Of a DNA stretch of 64,000 nucleotides, positions 42,973 to 51,785 are shown piece after piece. Each line of letters opens with the position of its first letter. Positions within the stretch are counted from its first letter, which is position 1. The translations under genes and the position numbers were made by a program. The DNA lies in contig JAODMF010000013.1 of NCBI GenBank assembly GCA_025464095.1, forward strand, positions 186,001 through 250,000, in the 5' to 3' direction. The notes below the pieces were generated by a model that worked only from the letters and a program-made list of their open reading frames with translations, did no database searches and was not told the origin of the DNA. This DNA comes from Glaciihabitans sp. (GTDB lineage: Bacteria; Actinomycetota; Actinomycetes; Actinomycetales; Microbacteriaceae).

Positions 42973-43845
42973 TTACGCGAGGTGCAGGCGCTCGTTCAGC
43001 CATCCGATGAGATCGGCGATGACGTCGTCGCGGTTCAGCTCGTTGAACACCTCGTGGCGCGCGCCCTGGTAGATGATGACCTCGACATCGGAGAGCTTCG
43101 ACCGCCGCAGGTAGGCGTTGGCGAGATTCGTGACGCTCTTCTCGCCACCCAGCGGGTCCTCGCTGCCGATCATGATGAGCAGCGGGAGGTCTCTGGCGAT
43201 CTTCTTCGTCGGAACGCCGAACAGGCGCAGGCCATCGACGATGCCGAAGAGTTTCAGGACGTCCGCGTAGAAGGTGAGCGGGTCATCCAGAAAGCCCTGG
43301 GAGACGGCGGGGTCGCGGCTCAGCCACTCGTATCCGGTCGTGCCCAGGTGCTTGTGCTGTGCGTTGAGCTGGCCGCTGTTCATGCTGCCGAGCCTGCGGT
43401 GCGCTGTTCCGGTCAGGATCGCCGCGTCGTAGTCGTCGGCGGCGTGGTTGAGGATGTCCTGCAGCATGAGCGAGCCCCAGCTGTGGCCGAGGGCGGCAAG
43501 GGGCAGCGTGGGATTCTCGGCCGCGATGATCGAGGTGAACTGGCGGACTGCCGCGATCGTCGCACGGAGGCCGCCGGGGCCGAGCCGGCCCATCTTGGAT
43601 GCGTCCCCGCCGTATTGCGCGACACCGGTGGCGCCATGGCCGCGGTGGTCATCCGCGTACACGGTGAATCCCGCAGCGACCAGGTTCTGGGCCAGGTATT
43701 CGTACCGAAGTGCGTGCTCGCCCAGGCCGTGCGCGATCTGCACGACCGCTTTCGGCTGCGGAGCAGACCAGACGTAGTAGTGGATGCTGACGCCCTCCGC
43801 GTCGACAAACTCGCGGTGCACGCGGGTCACCATGCTCCCAGTCAT
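42973..43845 (-). CDS. Alpha/beta hydrolase, monoacylglycerol lipase type
   Basis: A 290-residue serine hydrolase of the lysophospholipase/monoacylglycerol lipase group. It has IAHGLGEHALRYEYLAQNLV, YADDHRGHGATG, the nucleophile elbow ALGHSWGSLMLQ, the acid in MIGSEDPLGGEKSV and His in YQGARHEVFNE. It probably cleaves glycerol monoesters in the cytoplasm. It lies downstream of nothing on its strand; its promoter region is shared with the divergent MarR gene and holds a 27-bp-stem hairpin. Confidence 0.9.
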   Translation of the reverse strand: MTGSMVTRVHREFVDAEGVSIHYYVWSAPQPKAVVQIAHGLGEHALRYEYLAQNLVAAGFTVYADDHRGHGATGVAQYGGDASKMGRLGPGGLRATIAAVRQFTSIIAAENPTLPLAALGHSWGSLMLQDILNHAADDYDAAILTGTAHRRLGSMNSGQLNAQHKHLGTTGYEWLSRDPAVSQGFLDDPLTFYADVLKLFGIVDGLRLFGVPTKKIARDLPLLIMIGSEDPLGGEKSVTNLANAYLRRSKLSDVEVIIYQGARHEVFNELNRDDVIADLIGWLNERLHLA

Positions 43846-43875
43846 GTCAGCCTCCTCGCTGCTGCCATCGTAGGC

Positions 43876-43954
43876 CCCCCATTGCGGAGGATGACACGCC
43901 GCGCGGCGGGGCCGAACGCGCGCGAGTGCGGCGTGTCATCCTCCGCAATGGGGG
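43876..43954. repeat. Long hairpin with perfect 27-bp arms
   Basis: The left arm is 43876-43902 (CCCCCATTGCGGAGGATGAC then ACGCCGC) and its exact complement is 43928-43954, separated by a 25-nt GC-rich loop. It lies in the divergent region between a lipase gene and a MarR gene and has no T-tract. Its architecture (C-run at the base, TTGC in the stem) resembles the hairpin at 30682. Confidence 0.9.
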
Positions 43955-43965
43955 TGGAGCGATCG

Positions 43966-43978
43966 TTAGCAACGCTAA
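43966..43978. promoter_or_regulatory. Candidate MarR operator
   Basis: TTAGC-AAC-GCTAA (43966-43978) is an inverted repeat followed by a second near-copy, TTTGCTATGCTAA, that overlaps a TATGCT hexamer just before the MarR start. Position suggests autoregulation of the MarR-MFS operon. Confidence 0.5.
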
Positions 43979-43996
43979 TTTGCTATGCTAAGTAAA

Positions 43997-44410
43997 ATGC
44001 AGAACGACGACCAGGAGATCCGCCTCGCGATCCAGCGACTCGCGCGCCGCATCCGATCCATGCAGAGCGACGACAGCGTCACCGAGGGCCAGCGGGCCGT
44101 GCTCTTCGCACTCAGCAACAACGGCGCCCAGACACTCGGTTCGCTCAGCGAGCACGAGCGGGTCACGCCCCCGAGCATGAACCGCACCATCAACGCGCTC
44201 GTCGAGGCCGGGCTCGTGACCCGCGTCACCGCGGGGGACGACGCCCGCAAGGTGAGCATCGACCTGTCGGATGCCGGGCGCACCTTCATAACGGAGACTC
44301 GCCGCCGCCGGGACGCCTGGTTCTCCACGCGGCTCGACGCACTCCCGCCCGAGCAGCGCGCCATAGTCGAACAGGCCGCCCCCATCCTCAGAGAGCTCGC
44401 CGACTCGTGA
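43997..44410 (+). CDS. MarR-family transcriptional regulator
   Basis: A 137-residue winged-helix repressor. The DNA-binding part reads LGSLSEHERVTPPSMNRTIN and ALVEAGLVTRVTAGDDARKV with the beta-wing DDARK typical of MarR. The start at 43997 (MQNDDQEIR) is uncertain; an ATG at 43985 overlaps the likely promoter. Its stop overlaps the start of the MFS exporter (GTGA), the usual pairing of a MarR repressor with the pump it controls. Confidence 0.88.
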   Translation: MQNDDQEIRLAIQRLARRIRSMQSDDSVTEGQRAVLFALSNNGAQTLGSLSEHERVTPPSMNRTINALVEAGLVTRVTAGDDARKVSIDLSDAGRTFITETRRRRDAWFSTRLDALPPEQRAIVEQAAPILRELADS

Positions 44411-45726
44411 GCACGATGTTCCAGTCACTGGGCATCGTGAACTACCGCGTATGGTTCGTCGGTGCGTTCGTCTCCAACGTCGGCACCTGGATGCAGCGCA
44501 CGGCACAGGACTGGATCGTTCTGACCGAGCTCACCGACCACGATGCCGTGGCCGTCGGAATAACCATGGCGCTGCAGTTCGGGCCGCAGCTACTGTTCAT
44601 GCCGTTCTCCGGGCTCATCGCCGATCGCTTCGACCGTCGCAGACTGCTGATCTTCACGCAGGCGGCCATGGGCATCCTGACCCTCGGCCTCGGGCTGCTC
44701 GTTCTGACCGGCTCGGCCCAGCTCTGGATCGTTTACGCGTTCGCGTTCGCCACAGGATGCGTCGCCGCGATCGACGCGCCCGCCCGGCAGACGTTCGTGT
44801 CTGAGCTCGTCTCCGACACATCCATCCCCAACGCGGTCGCCCTCAACTCGGCCTCGTTCAACGGCGCGCGCCTGATCGGGCCCGCGGTCGCGGGCGTGCT
44901 GATCGCCGTGATCGGTTCCGGGTGGGTGTTCCTGATCAACGCATTCACCTTCGGCGCCATGCTTCTCGCGCTCCGGATGCTCAAGACAGACCTTTTGCGC
45001 AAACAGCCGCTGGTCTCCCGCGAGCGCGGCCAGATCCGTGCCGGCTGGAAGTATGTGCTCTCCCGCCCCGACATCGTCGTCGTGCTCGTGATGGTGTTCC
45101 TGGTGGGCACGTTCGGCTTCAACTTTCCGATCTTCACCTCCACGATGGCCAGCGTCGAATTCCAGCAGGGAGCGAGTGCGTTCGGCCTCCTCTCGTCGAT
45201 CATGGCGGTCGGTTCCGTCACCGGGGCGCTGCTGGCAGCTCGCCGGGACAAGCCGCGAATCTTCATCGTCACGCTCGCGGCCTTCGGGTTCGGATTCGCG
45301 ACGCTCACCGCCGCGCTCATGCCGACCTACTGGTCGTTCGCGCTCGTGCTCGTCGTTGTGGGTGCCAGCTCGCTCACGATGATGACGAGCGCCAACGCGT
45401 ACGTGCAGACGACAACCGATCCACGGATGCGCGGACGCGTGATGGCCCTGTACATGGCGATCTTCGCGGGAGGCACTCCCCTCGGTGCCCCCTTCGTCGG
45501 GTGGGTGGCCAACCAGTTCGGTCCGCGGTGGGCGATCGGCGTGGCATCCGCTGCCGGGATCGCGGCCGGAGTCGTCGCCGTCGCGTGGATGATCGTCGCA
45601 CGCAACCTGCGCATCCACTACGACCCGACGACGCGGACCCACCTGCGCATCTCGCACGACGGCGCGCGCCCCCGACCCGAGGCCGAAGAATTGCGGACCC
45701 AGGAGATCACGATCCAGCGCAGCTGA
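44407..45726 (+). CDS. MFS exporter (EntS/MFS_3 type)
   Basis: A 439-residue 12-helix transporter. It opens NYRVWFVGAFVSNVGTWMQR then TAQDWIVLTEL, the signature of the MFS_3 group to which the enterobactin exporter EntS belongs. It also has LIADRFDRRRLLIFTQAAMG (motif A) and TDPRMRGRVMALYMAIFAGG. The C-terminal 50 residues are cytoplasmic and charged. It is coupled to the MarR gene. Export of a small hydrophobic or siderophore-like compound is expected; the substrate is unknown. Confidence 0.9.
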   Translation: MSTMFQSLGIVNYRVWFVGAFVSNVGTWMQRTAQDWIVLTELTDHDAVAVGITMALQFGPQLLFMPFSGLIADRFDRRRLLIFTQAAMGILTLGLGLLVLTGSAQLWIVYAFAFATGCVAAIDAPARQTFVSELVSDTSIPNAVALNSASFNGARLIGPAVAGVLIAVIGSGWVFLINAFTFGAMLLALRMLKTDLLRKQPLVSRERGQIRAGWKYVLSRPDIVVVLVMVFLVGTFGFNFPIFTSTMASVEFQQGASAFGLLSSIMAVGSVTGALLAARRDKPRIFIVTLAAFGFGFATLTAALMPTYWSFALVLVVVGASSLTMMTSANAYVQTTTDPRMRGRVMALYMAIFAGGTPLGAPFVGWVANQFGPRWAIGVASAAGIAAGVVAVAWMIVARNLRIHYDPTTRTHLRISHDGARPRPEAEELRTQEITIQRS

Positions 45727-45794
45727 TCCCTCGCAATCCCCAGTGTTTCAGGGTGGAATGGGTCTACCCGCATCGTCTATCAAAGGAGATAGCA

Positions 45795-47384
45795 ATGACG
45801 AAAAGCACGTACCCCGACGTCGAGGTGCCGAATCTCAGCGTCTACGACTTCCTGTTCGGGCAGTTGGATGCGGCAGCGCGCGAACGCGTCGCGCTCATCG
45901 ACGGCGGGTCGGGAGCGGAGACGACCTACGGTGCACTGGTCGCCCAGATCGACGCGGTCGCCGGGGCGCTGGCCGCCCGGGGCGTGAAAATCGGCGACGT
46001 GCTTGGCCTGCTCTGCCCGAACTCCCCGGCGTTCGCGACCGTGTTTCACGGCATCCTGCGCGCGGGAGCGACGGTGACGACGATCAACTCGCTGTACACG
46101 TCCGAGGCGATCACCGAACAGTTGACGGATGCCGGGGCGACCTGGCTTTTCACCGTCACGCCCCTGCTGGCCGGCGCCGCCGAGGCTGCCGAGAGGATGG
46201 GCATCGACGCAGACCACCTCGTCGTTCTCGACGGCGCGGACGGGCATCCGTCTCTTCGCGATTTGCTCGCGCAGCAGGCCGCCCCGCCGGAAGTCAGCTT
46301 CGACCCGGCGACGCACATCGCGGTGCTGCCCTACTCCTCGGGCACAACCGGGCGGCCGAAGGGCGTCATGCTCAGCCACAGCAACCTGGTCGCGAATGTG
46401 GTGCAGAGCGCCGCCATCATCGGGCTGGGGGAGGACGACCGCGTGCTCGCCGTGTTGCCGTTCTTCCACATTTACGGTCTCACGGTTCTGCTCAACTACG
46501 CGCTCGCCTGCCGTTCGAGCCTCGTCACGATGCCGAAGTTCGAGCTGCCCGAGTTCCTGCGGATCATCAGCGAGTACAGGTGCACCTGGGTCTTCATTGC
46601 GCCTCCGATCGCGGTCGCGCTGGCGAAGCATCCGCTCGTCGACGAGTTCGACCTCTCGAGCGTGGAAGTCGTATTCTCCGGGGCGGCCCCGCTGGATGCC
46701 GAGCTCGCGGGCGCGGTGGCGCGGCGCCTGAACACCAGGGTTCGCCAGGGATACGGCATGACCGAGCTCAGCCCGGTATCGCACGCGATTCCCGTGACGC
46801 GTGACGACATCTCACTCAACACCATCGGATTCGCGCTGCCGAACGTGGAGTGCCGGCTGGTCAACCCGGAGACGGGGGCGGAGATCCCGGTGCCGGAGTC
46901 GGGCGTGAGCGAGGCGGGGGAACTGCTCTGCCGCGGCCCCAATGTCATGCTCGGCTACCTCGGCAACGAGGAGGCGACGCGGAGCACCCTCACCGACGAC
47001 GGTTGGCTGCACACCGGAGACATCGCGACGGTCAACGCTGAAGGGATCTACTCGATCGTCGACCGCCTCAAGGAGCTGATCAAGTACAAGGGCCACCAGG
47101 TCGCACCGGCCGTGCTCGAGGCACTGCTGCTCACGCATCCGCTCATCGCCGACGCGGCTGTGATCGGGGTGCGGGATGAGGATGGGCAGGAGATTCCGAA
47201 GGCCTTCGTCGTCGTGCAGGCGGGCGCCGCGCTGAGCGAACAGGAGGTGATGGACCACGTTGCGGAGCGAGTGGCGCCACACGAGAAGGTTCGCCGGGTG
47301 GAGTTCATCGAGGCTGTGCCGAAGACGACCTCGGGCAAGATCCTGCGCAAGGACCTGCGGGCTCGCGAGGGGGTTGGGGCGTAG
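45795..47384 (+). CDS. Acyl/aryl-CoA ligase (4-coumarate-CoA ligase-like)
   Basis: A 529-residue adenylate-forming enzyme starting after AAAGGAGA. The ATP loop is LPYSSGTTGRPKGVMLSHSN (about residue 177), then RQGYGMTELSPVSHAIPVT, the Asp-bearing hinge GWLHTGDIATVNAEGIYSIV and catalytic Lys in VPKTTSGKILRKDLR. The layout fits the 4-coumarate-CoA ligase/luciferase subfamily. It would activate an aryl or fatty acid to its CoA ester in two steps via an acyl-AMP. The gene stands alone; a repeat array begins 46 nt after its stop. Confidence 0.9.
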   Translation: MTKSTYPDVEVPNLSVYDFLFGQLDAAARERVALIDGGSGAETTYGALVAQIDAVAGALAARGVKIGDVLGLLCPNSPAFATVFHGILRAGATVTTINSLYTSEAITEQLTDAGATWLFTVTPLLAGAAEAAERMGIDADHLVVLDGADGHPSLRDLLAQQAAPPEVSFDPATHIAVLPYSSGTTGRPKGVMLSHSNLVANVVQSAAIIGLGEDDRVLAVLPFFHIYGLTVLLNYALACRSSLVTMPKFELPEFLRIISEYRCTWVFIAPPIAVALAKHPLVDEFDLSSVEVVFSGAAPLDAELAGAVARRLNTRVRQGYGMTELSPVSHAIPVTRDDISLNTIGFALPNVECRLVNPETGAEIPVPESGVSEAGELLCRGPNVMLGYLGNEEATRSTLTDDGWLHTGDIATVNAEGIYSIVDRLKELIKYKGHQVAPAVLEALLLTHPLIADAAVIGVRDEDGQEIPKAFVVVQAGAALSEQEVMDHVAERVAPHEKVRRVEFIEAVPKTTSGKILRKDLRAREGVGA

Positions 47385-47429
47385 GGGAGGGTGTGGGTGC
47401 TGTGGGGTGTGGGGGTGCTCGGGCCTGGG

Positions 47430-47814
47430 TGATGGGCCTGCGTGATGGCGGGGGCGGCGTGATGGGCTTGGTGTGTGATCGCAGTGCGTGACGGCCCTGC
47501 GGCGTGACGGCGATCGCGGCGTGATGGCACTGCCGCGATCGCCTTGCGGCGTGAAGGCCTTGCAACGTGATGGCCCTGCGTGATGGCGGGAGAAAAAGTG
47601 TGTTGGCGGGAGCCTAGGCTCCCGCCAACTCACAACTACTCCCGCCGGATCCGCAACAACTCCCGCCGCGAGTCATCTTCTCCCGCCACCACGGGCCAGT
47701 ACTCCCGCCACCACACCTGATTGCTCCCGCCACCACACCCGGGGAGCCATCAAGCACAACTTCTCCCGCCACCACGCGCCAGTACTCCCGCCATCACGCA
47801 CAACTACTCCCGCC
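47430..47814. repeat. Polar GGCGGGAG/CTCCCGCC repeat array A with central palindrome
   Basis: The array fills the gap between the 3' ends of the CoA ligase and transglutaminase genes. A 28-bp perfect palindrome (47602-47629, half GTTGGCGGGAGCCT) forms the centre. To its left GGCGGGAG occurs at 47585 and 47605, preceded by about nine degenerate GTGATGGC units from 47430. To its right CTCCCGCC starts at 47619, 47639, 47660, 47680, 47702, 47724, 47763, 47785 and 47807, mostly 20-22 bp apart. The fullest unit is GTGRTGGCGGGAG (or its complement). No coding potential seen. A second array lies at 61702. Confidence 0.9.
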
Positions 47815-47856
47815 GCCACCACGGAGCCGCAGCGCCCAAAGCGCACCAACCGCCAC

Positions 47857-48702
47857 CTAAGCCTCCCGCGTGATCTCCACGGTGACAAACAGGTTGGATG
47901 CGTACGGCCCGGCATACACGCCCCGCAGCGGAGCAACGTCGTTGTAGTCGCGCCCGTGGCCGACCTTCACGTGGCGATCACCGATGTCGATCAGGTTGGT
48001 CGGATCGAATCCGCTCCACGACCCGCAGAACCACTCGACCCAGGCGTGCGATTCCCCGGCCACGGTCTGGCCGATCTCGGCATCCGGGAGCGGGTGCAGG
48101 TAGCCGGAGACGTAGCGCGCCGGGATCCCGACCGCACGCAGCGCGCCGATTGCCAGGTGCGTGATGTCCTGGCAGACGCCCTTGCGCACGGCCCATGCCT
48201 CGGCCGCCGTCGTCTGCACACCGGTCACGCCCTGCATGTACTCGACCGCGATGCCGATCGCCGTGCAGATTTTCAGCGCGGCATCGCAGGGGCTCTCCGA
48301 GGTCGCGAGAATCTCCCGGGCGATCTGGATGACATCCTGCGGCGGCGCCGTGCGTCGCGTCTGGCTGAGCTGCTCGACGTACTGCGTCTCGCTCGCCGCG
48401 GCATCCGCCAGCAGGTCCCAGGGCAGACGGTGCTGGGGATGCGCCCGGTCGCGCACCTCCACGAGGCTGGTCGTCGTCAGCGACAGTTCGCGGTGCGGCG
48501 TCAGAATCTCGAACGACGAGACCCGCGTTCCCCAGTAGTCGACGTAGGAGTGCTGGCTCGAGATCGGCAGGATGTCCAGGTTGGAGAACAGCACCAGCTG
48601 GCCCTCCGTGCTCGCCGGAAGCATTCGCGCCTCGTTGTAGGAGGCCGTCACCTCGCCCGCGTAGTGGAACCCGGTCGTGTGCTTGATGCGCAGTCGGTTC
48701 AC
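47857..48702 (-). CDS. Transglutaminase-like cysteine peptidase of the ATP-grasp operon
   Basis: A 281-residue protein. The N-terminal beta domain starts RIKHTTGFHYAGEVTASYNE; the transglutaminase core has Cys in AVRKGVCQDITHLAIGALRA, His in GESHAWVEWFCGSWSGFDP and Asp in the FDPTN segment, giving the Cys-His-Asp triad. It is the third gene of a conserved unit (circularly permuted ATP-grasp, alpha-E, transglutaminase) thought to make and process an unusual peptide bond. Its start overlaps the alpha-E stop by 4 nt. Confidence 0.92.
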   Translation of the reverse strand: MNRLRIKHTTGFHYAGEVTASYNEARMLPASTEGQLVLFSNLDILPISSQHSYVDYWGTRVSSFEILTPHRELSLTTTSLVEVRDRAHPQHRLPWDLLADAAASETQYVEQLSQTRRTAPPQDVIQIAREILATSESPCDAALKICTAIGIAVEYMQGVTGVQTTAAEAWAVRKGVCQDITHLAIGALRAVGIPARYVSGYLHPLPDAEIGQTVAGESHAWVEWFCGSWSGFDPTNLIDIGDRHVKVGHGRDYNDVAPLRGVYAGPYASNLFVTVEITREA

Positions 48703-49628
48703 GAATTCTCCCGCACCCAGTTCGGTGCCGCGTTCGTTGGGAAGTACCGCTGGCGAATCGCCTCGGATGCCGCGCTCGTTGCGAGCTGGACGCTGTCCAT
48801 GTGGCGGGGGAGGTCCTCGAGAATCTCGGCAATCGGCCGGTATTCCAGCTCGCTGCGGATCTGGCCAAGCAGGCGAAGGGCGTTGTCGCTGACGCCCACG
48901 CGGTCGGTGCGGGGCTCGATGTCACGCATGCACGACTCCGCACGCGTGACCGAAAACAGGATGCTGCGCGGGAAGAGCCGGTCGAGCAGCAGGAACTCCG
49001 CGGCGTTCCGCGCGCTGGGCATGCCGCGGTACGTGCGCAGGTAGGCCTCGTACGCGCCGACGCTGCGCAGGATTGTCGTCCACGATGGGCCGCTCGCCTC
49101 GGTGAGCGAGCGGGTGGCGAGCAGGCGCGCGGTCATGTCGGCGCGCTCGATGCTGCGGCCGAGGGTGAAGAAGCTCCACGCCTCATCCCTGCTGGTCGCC
49201 GACTCGATGATTCCGACGGCGAGGGCGCTGCGCTCGCGAACCCAGCCGAAGAATTCGTGCACCTTGTCGCTGGAAACCTTGCGCGGCATCCGTGCCCTCG
49301 TGGTGTTGAGCACCTCCCAGAGCTCGGTGCTGATCACCTCGCGGGCGCGGCGGGCGTTCTCTCGCGCGGCATTGAGGGAGTAGGCGATGGATGCCGGCTG
49401 CGCGCGGTCGACGGCGAGGATGGTGAGCACGTCGGCCCGGCTCAGGATCTCCTCGCCGGGCGCCTCCGCCCCCATGACGCTCAGCAGGGAGCGGCACGCG
49501 ACGTCTTCCTCGATCCACGGGTCTTCGAGCAGCAGCTGAAGGTGAACGTCGAGGATGCGCGCGGTTCCGTCGGACCGTTCGATGTAGCGGCCGATCCAGA
49601 ACAGACTCTCGGCGATGCGGCTCAGCAT
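48699..49628 (-). CDS. Alpha-E domain protein
   Basis: A 309-residue, mostly helical protein of the alpha-E family (DUF403). It opens MLSRIAESLFWIGRYIERSD then GTARILDVHLQLLLED, and has FFTLGRSIERADMTARLLAT and the C-terminal LGQIRSELEYRPIAEILEDL. Conserved Glu and Arg residues (IERSD, IERAD) suggest a catalytic or binding role. The start overlaps the upstream ATP-grasp stop codon by 7 nt. The function remains undefined; it always travels with ATP-grasp and transglutaminase partners. Confidence 0.9.
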   Translation of the reverse strand: MLSRIAESLFWIGRYIERSDGTARILDVHLQLLLEDPWIEEDVACRSLLSVMGAEAPGEEILSRADVLTILAVDRAQPASIAYSLNAARENARRAREVISTELWEVLNTTRARMPRKVSSDKVHEFFGWVRERSALAVGIIESATSRDEAWSFFTLGRSIERADMTARLLATRSLTEASGPSWTTILRSVGAYEAYLRTYRGMPSARNAAEFLLLDRLFPRSILFSVTRAESCMRDIEPRTDRVGVSDNALRLLGQIRSELEYRPIAEILEDLPRHMDSVQLATSAASEAIRQRYFPTNAAPNWVRENS

Positions 49629-51268
49629 TGCGGCCCACCCTCCGCCGAGGTGGACTGTTGCTGCTGCTGCTCCTGGTCGTTGCGCGGTCCGTCGAGCGGT
49701 GAGTGGTCCTGCGTGTGGTCGCCGACGAGCACGGTCGGCATCATGTGCGTCACCGCGGCCTGGTCGGCGACGAGTCCCTGAATGCTGTGTTCCCGGGTCT
49801 GCAGCGGATCCTGCCCGACCACCCAGGTGTCTTTCGACCCGCCGCCCTGGGAACTGTTGACGACGAGTTCGCCCTCCGGAAGCGCGACGCGGGTCAGTCC
49901 GCCAGGCAGAACCCAGACATCCTTGCCGTCGTTGACCGCGAAGGGGCGGAGGTCGGCATGGCGAGCGCGCATCCCGTCGTCCACGAGCGTCGGTATCGTC
50001 GAGAGCTGCACAACGGGCTGGGCGATCCACCCTCGCGGGTCGGCGAGGAGCCGCTTGCGCAAATCTTCGAGCTCCTTCTTGGATGCCGCCGGCCCCACCA
50101 CGAGTCCTTTGCCGCCGGAGCCGTCCACCGGTTTCACGACGAGCTCGTGCAGCCGGTCGAGCACCTCGGTGAGCGCTTCGGGGTCTTCCAGGCGCCAGGT
50201 CTGAACGTTCGGCAGCTTCGCGTCCTCCCCCAGGTAGTAGCGGATGAGATCGGGCAGGTACGTGTACACGAGCTTGTCATCGGCGACACCGTTGCCGACC
50301 GCGTTGGCGATGGTGACGTTGCCAAGCCTGGCCGCGAGAAGCAGGCCCGGGCTCCCGAGCATGGAATCCGCGCGGAACTGCAGCGGGTCCAGAAACTCGT
50401 CGTCGACCCGGCGGTAGATGACGTCGACGCGCGTCGGGCCAGCTGTCGTACGCATCCAGACTCGACCGCCGGAGCAGAACAGGTCACGGCCCTCGACAAG
50501 TTCGACGCCCATCAGCCGGGCGAGCAGCGTGTGCTCGAAGTAGGCGGAGTTGAATACGCCGGGCGTGAGGACGACAACCGTCGGGTCATCAACCCCGTCC
50601 GGTGCGCTCGCCCGCAGTGCCTGCAACAACTTGTTCGGGTAATCGCCGACCGGCCGCACGCGCATGCTCACGAACAGTTCGGGCAGCGTCTGCGCCATCA
50701 CCCGGCGGTTGGAGATCACGTAGCTGACCCCGCTCGGCACGCGAACGTTGTCTTCGAGAACGCGCCAGGTGCCCGCTTCGTCACGGATGAGGTCGATGCC
50801 GCTGACCTGGATCCGCACGCCGTTCGCACTGACGATGCCGGCGGCCTCACGGTGAAAATGACTGGATGACGTGATCAGTCCGGCAGGAATTACCCCGTCG
50901 ATGACGGCGCGCTGCGGCCCGTAGATGTCCGCGAGAAACGCCTCCAGGGCGCGCACGCGCTGCTTGATTCCGGCCTCTACTTGCACCCACTCCGCCTGGT
51001 CGATCACCCGGGGAACGGCATCCAGCGGAAACGGGCGCTCCTCGCCGGCGAAGTCGAAGGTGACGCCCTGCGCGAGGTAGCTGGATGCGAGCGCATCGGT
51101 TCGTCCGCGCAGCTCGTCCTGCGTCATCCGGGCGAGTGTCGCGTGGATTTCCTTGTACGAGGCGCGGGCCGCACCGGGATTTGCGAACATCTCATCGAAG
51201 GCAACCGGGCTTCCGGCCGGTGAGGTGCGCGTCGCAGTGGCGCCGTAGCCATCGAACAGGTCGCCCAT
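49622..51268 (-). CDS. Circularly permuted ATP-grasp protein
   Basis: A 548-residue enzyme of the CP-ATP-grasp family (DUF404/DUF407). Visible elements are VPRVIDQAEWVQVEAGIKQR, DLIRDEAGTWRVLEDNVRVP, YFEHTLLARLMGVELVEGRD and the nucleotide-binding VVKPVDGSGGKGLVVGP. Such enzymes activate a carboxylate with ATP to form an amide or peptide bond. The last 60 residues after SSQGGGSKDTWVVG are Gln/polar rich. It is the first gene of the operon with the alpha-E and transglutaminase genes. The peptide product is unknown. Confidence 0.92.
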   Translation of the reverse strand: MGDLFDGYGATATRTSPAGSPVAFDEMFANPGAARASYKEIHATLARMTQDELRGRTDALASSYLAQGVTFDFAGEERPFPLDAVPRVIDQAEWVQVEAGIKQRVRALEAFLADIYGPQRAVIDGVIPAGLITSSSHFHREAAGIVSANGVRIQVSGIDLIRDEAGTWRVLEDNVRVPSGVSYVISNRRVMAQTLPELFVSMRVRPVGDYPNKLLQALRASAPDGVDDPTVVVLTPGVFNSAYFEHTLLARLMGVELVEGRDLFCSGGRVWMRTTAGPTRVDVIYRRVDDEFLDPLQFRADSMLGSPGLLLAARLGNVTIANAVGNGVADDKLVYTYLPDLIRYYLGEDAKLPNVQTWRLEDPEALTEVLDRLHELVVKPVDGSGGKGLVVGPAASKKELEDLRKRLLADPRGWIAQPVVQLSTIPTLVDDGMRARHADLRPFAVNDGKDVWVLPGGLTRVALPEGELVVNSSQGGGSKDTWVVGQDPLQTREHSIQGLVADQAAVTHMMPTVLVGDHTQDHSPLDGPRNDQEQQQQQSTSAEGGPQC

Positions 51269-51333
51269 GTTTGCGAGCCTAGTCCGACGTTATTGCAGCG
51301 ATGTTTCGAGCCCGAGACGGATCGCGGCGACGG

Positions 51334-51714
51334 TCACTGCATGCCGATCGCGTTGGAGTATGCAACGACCGCGGCGATGACGGCGGCGATCGAGACGGCC
51401 AGCCCGATGAGCGCGACCCACCACCCACGACGGCGGAGAACCAGCAAGACAATCGTCACGACCAGCGCTATGAAAAAGAGAACGGCCGCGACGCCGTAGA
51501 TGCCGAAAACGGCGCTGAGCCCGAGCTCGGCGTTGCAGGTCGCCGGGGGACAGTTGTCGGTGAAGGCGGCCAGGAAGACGCTGAGCACACCGCCGATTCC
51601 GAATGTCACGAGGCCGAGCACCAGGAAGATGATCGAGATGACGATGTCCCATACCTGGCGGGTGCGGGTGGGGGGCACGGGCGGCACTGGCGGCACTGAG
51701 GTCGAGTCGGTCAT
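51334..51714 (-). CDS. Small proline-start membrane protein
   Basis: A 126-residue hypothetical protein. A Pro-rich cytoplasmic start (STSVPPVPPVPPTRTRQVWD) precedes three hydrophobic segments. The loop FTDNCPPATCNAELG holds two cysteines and is probably extracytoplasmic. Similar proteins are common in Microbacteriaceae, but I know of no function. It is convergent with nothing and divergent from the rhamnose mutarotase gene. Confidence 0.72.
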   Translation of the reverse strand: MTDSTSVPPVPPVPPTRTRQVWDIVISIIFLVLGLVTFGIGGVLSVFLAAFTDNCPPATCNAELGLSAVFGIYGVAAVLFFIALVVTIVLLVLRRRGWWVALIGLAVSIAAVIAAVVAYSNAIGMQ

Positions 51715-51785
51715 GCACCCAGTGTTCCATGACTGCCAACTTGACGGTCGCGGCCGCGCGGTCGTAGAGTGCCTGTCGCGCGGCG

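Noticed and set aside
40972-43995. 1007-codon plus-strand open frame
   Set aside because: It is antisense to the APC permease and lipase genes, is extremely rich in His, Arg and Asp, and shows no domain. It is a GC-rich shadow.
47430-47814. CRISPR array
   Set aside because: The repeated unit is only 8-13 bp, intervals are 20-22 bp, and the units change strand at a palindrome. No cas gene is present.
49703-50869. 388-codon plus-strand open frame
   Set aside because: Antisense to the ATP-grasp gene; composition typical of a shadow frame.
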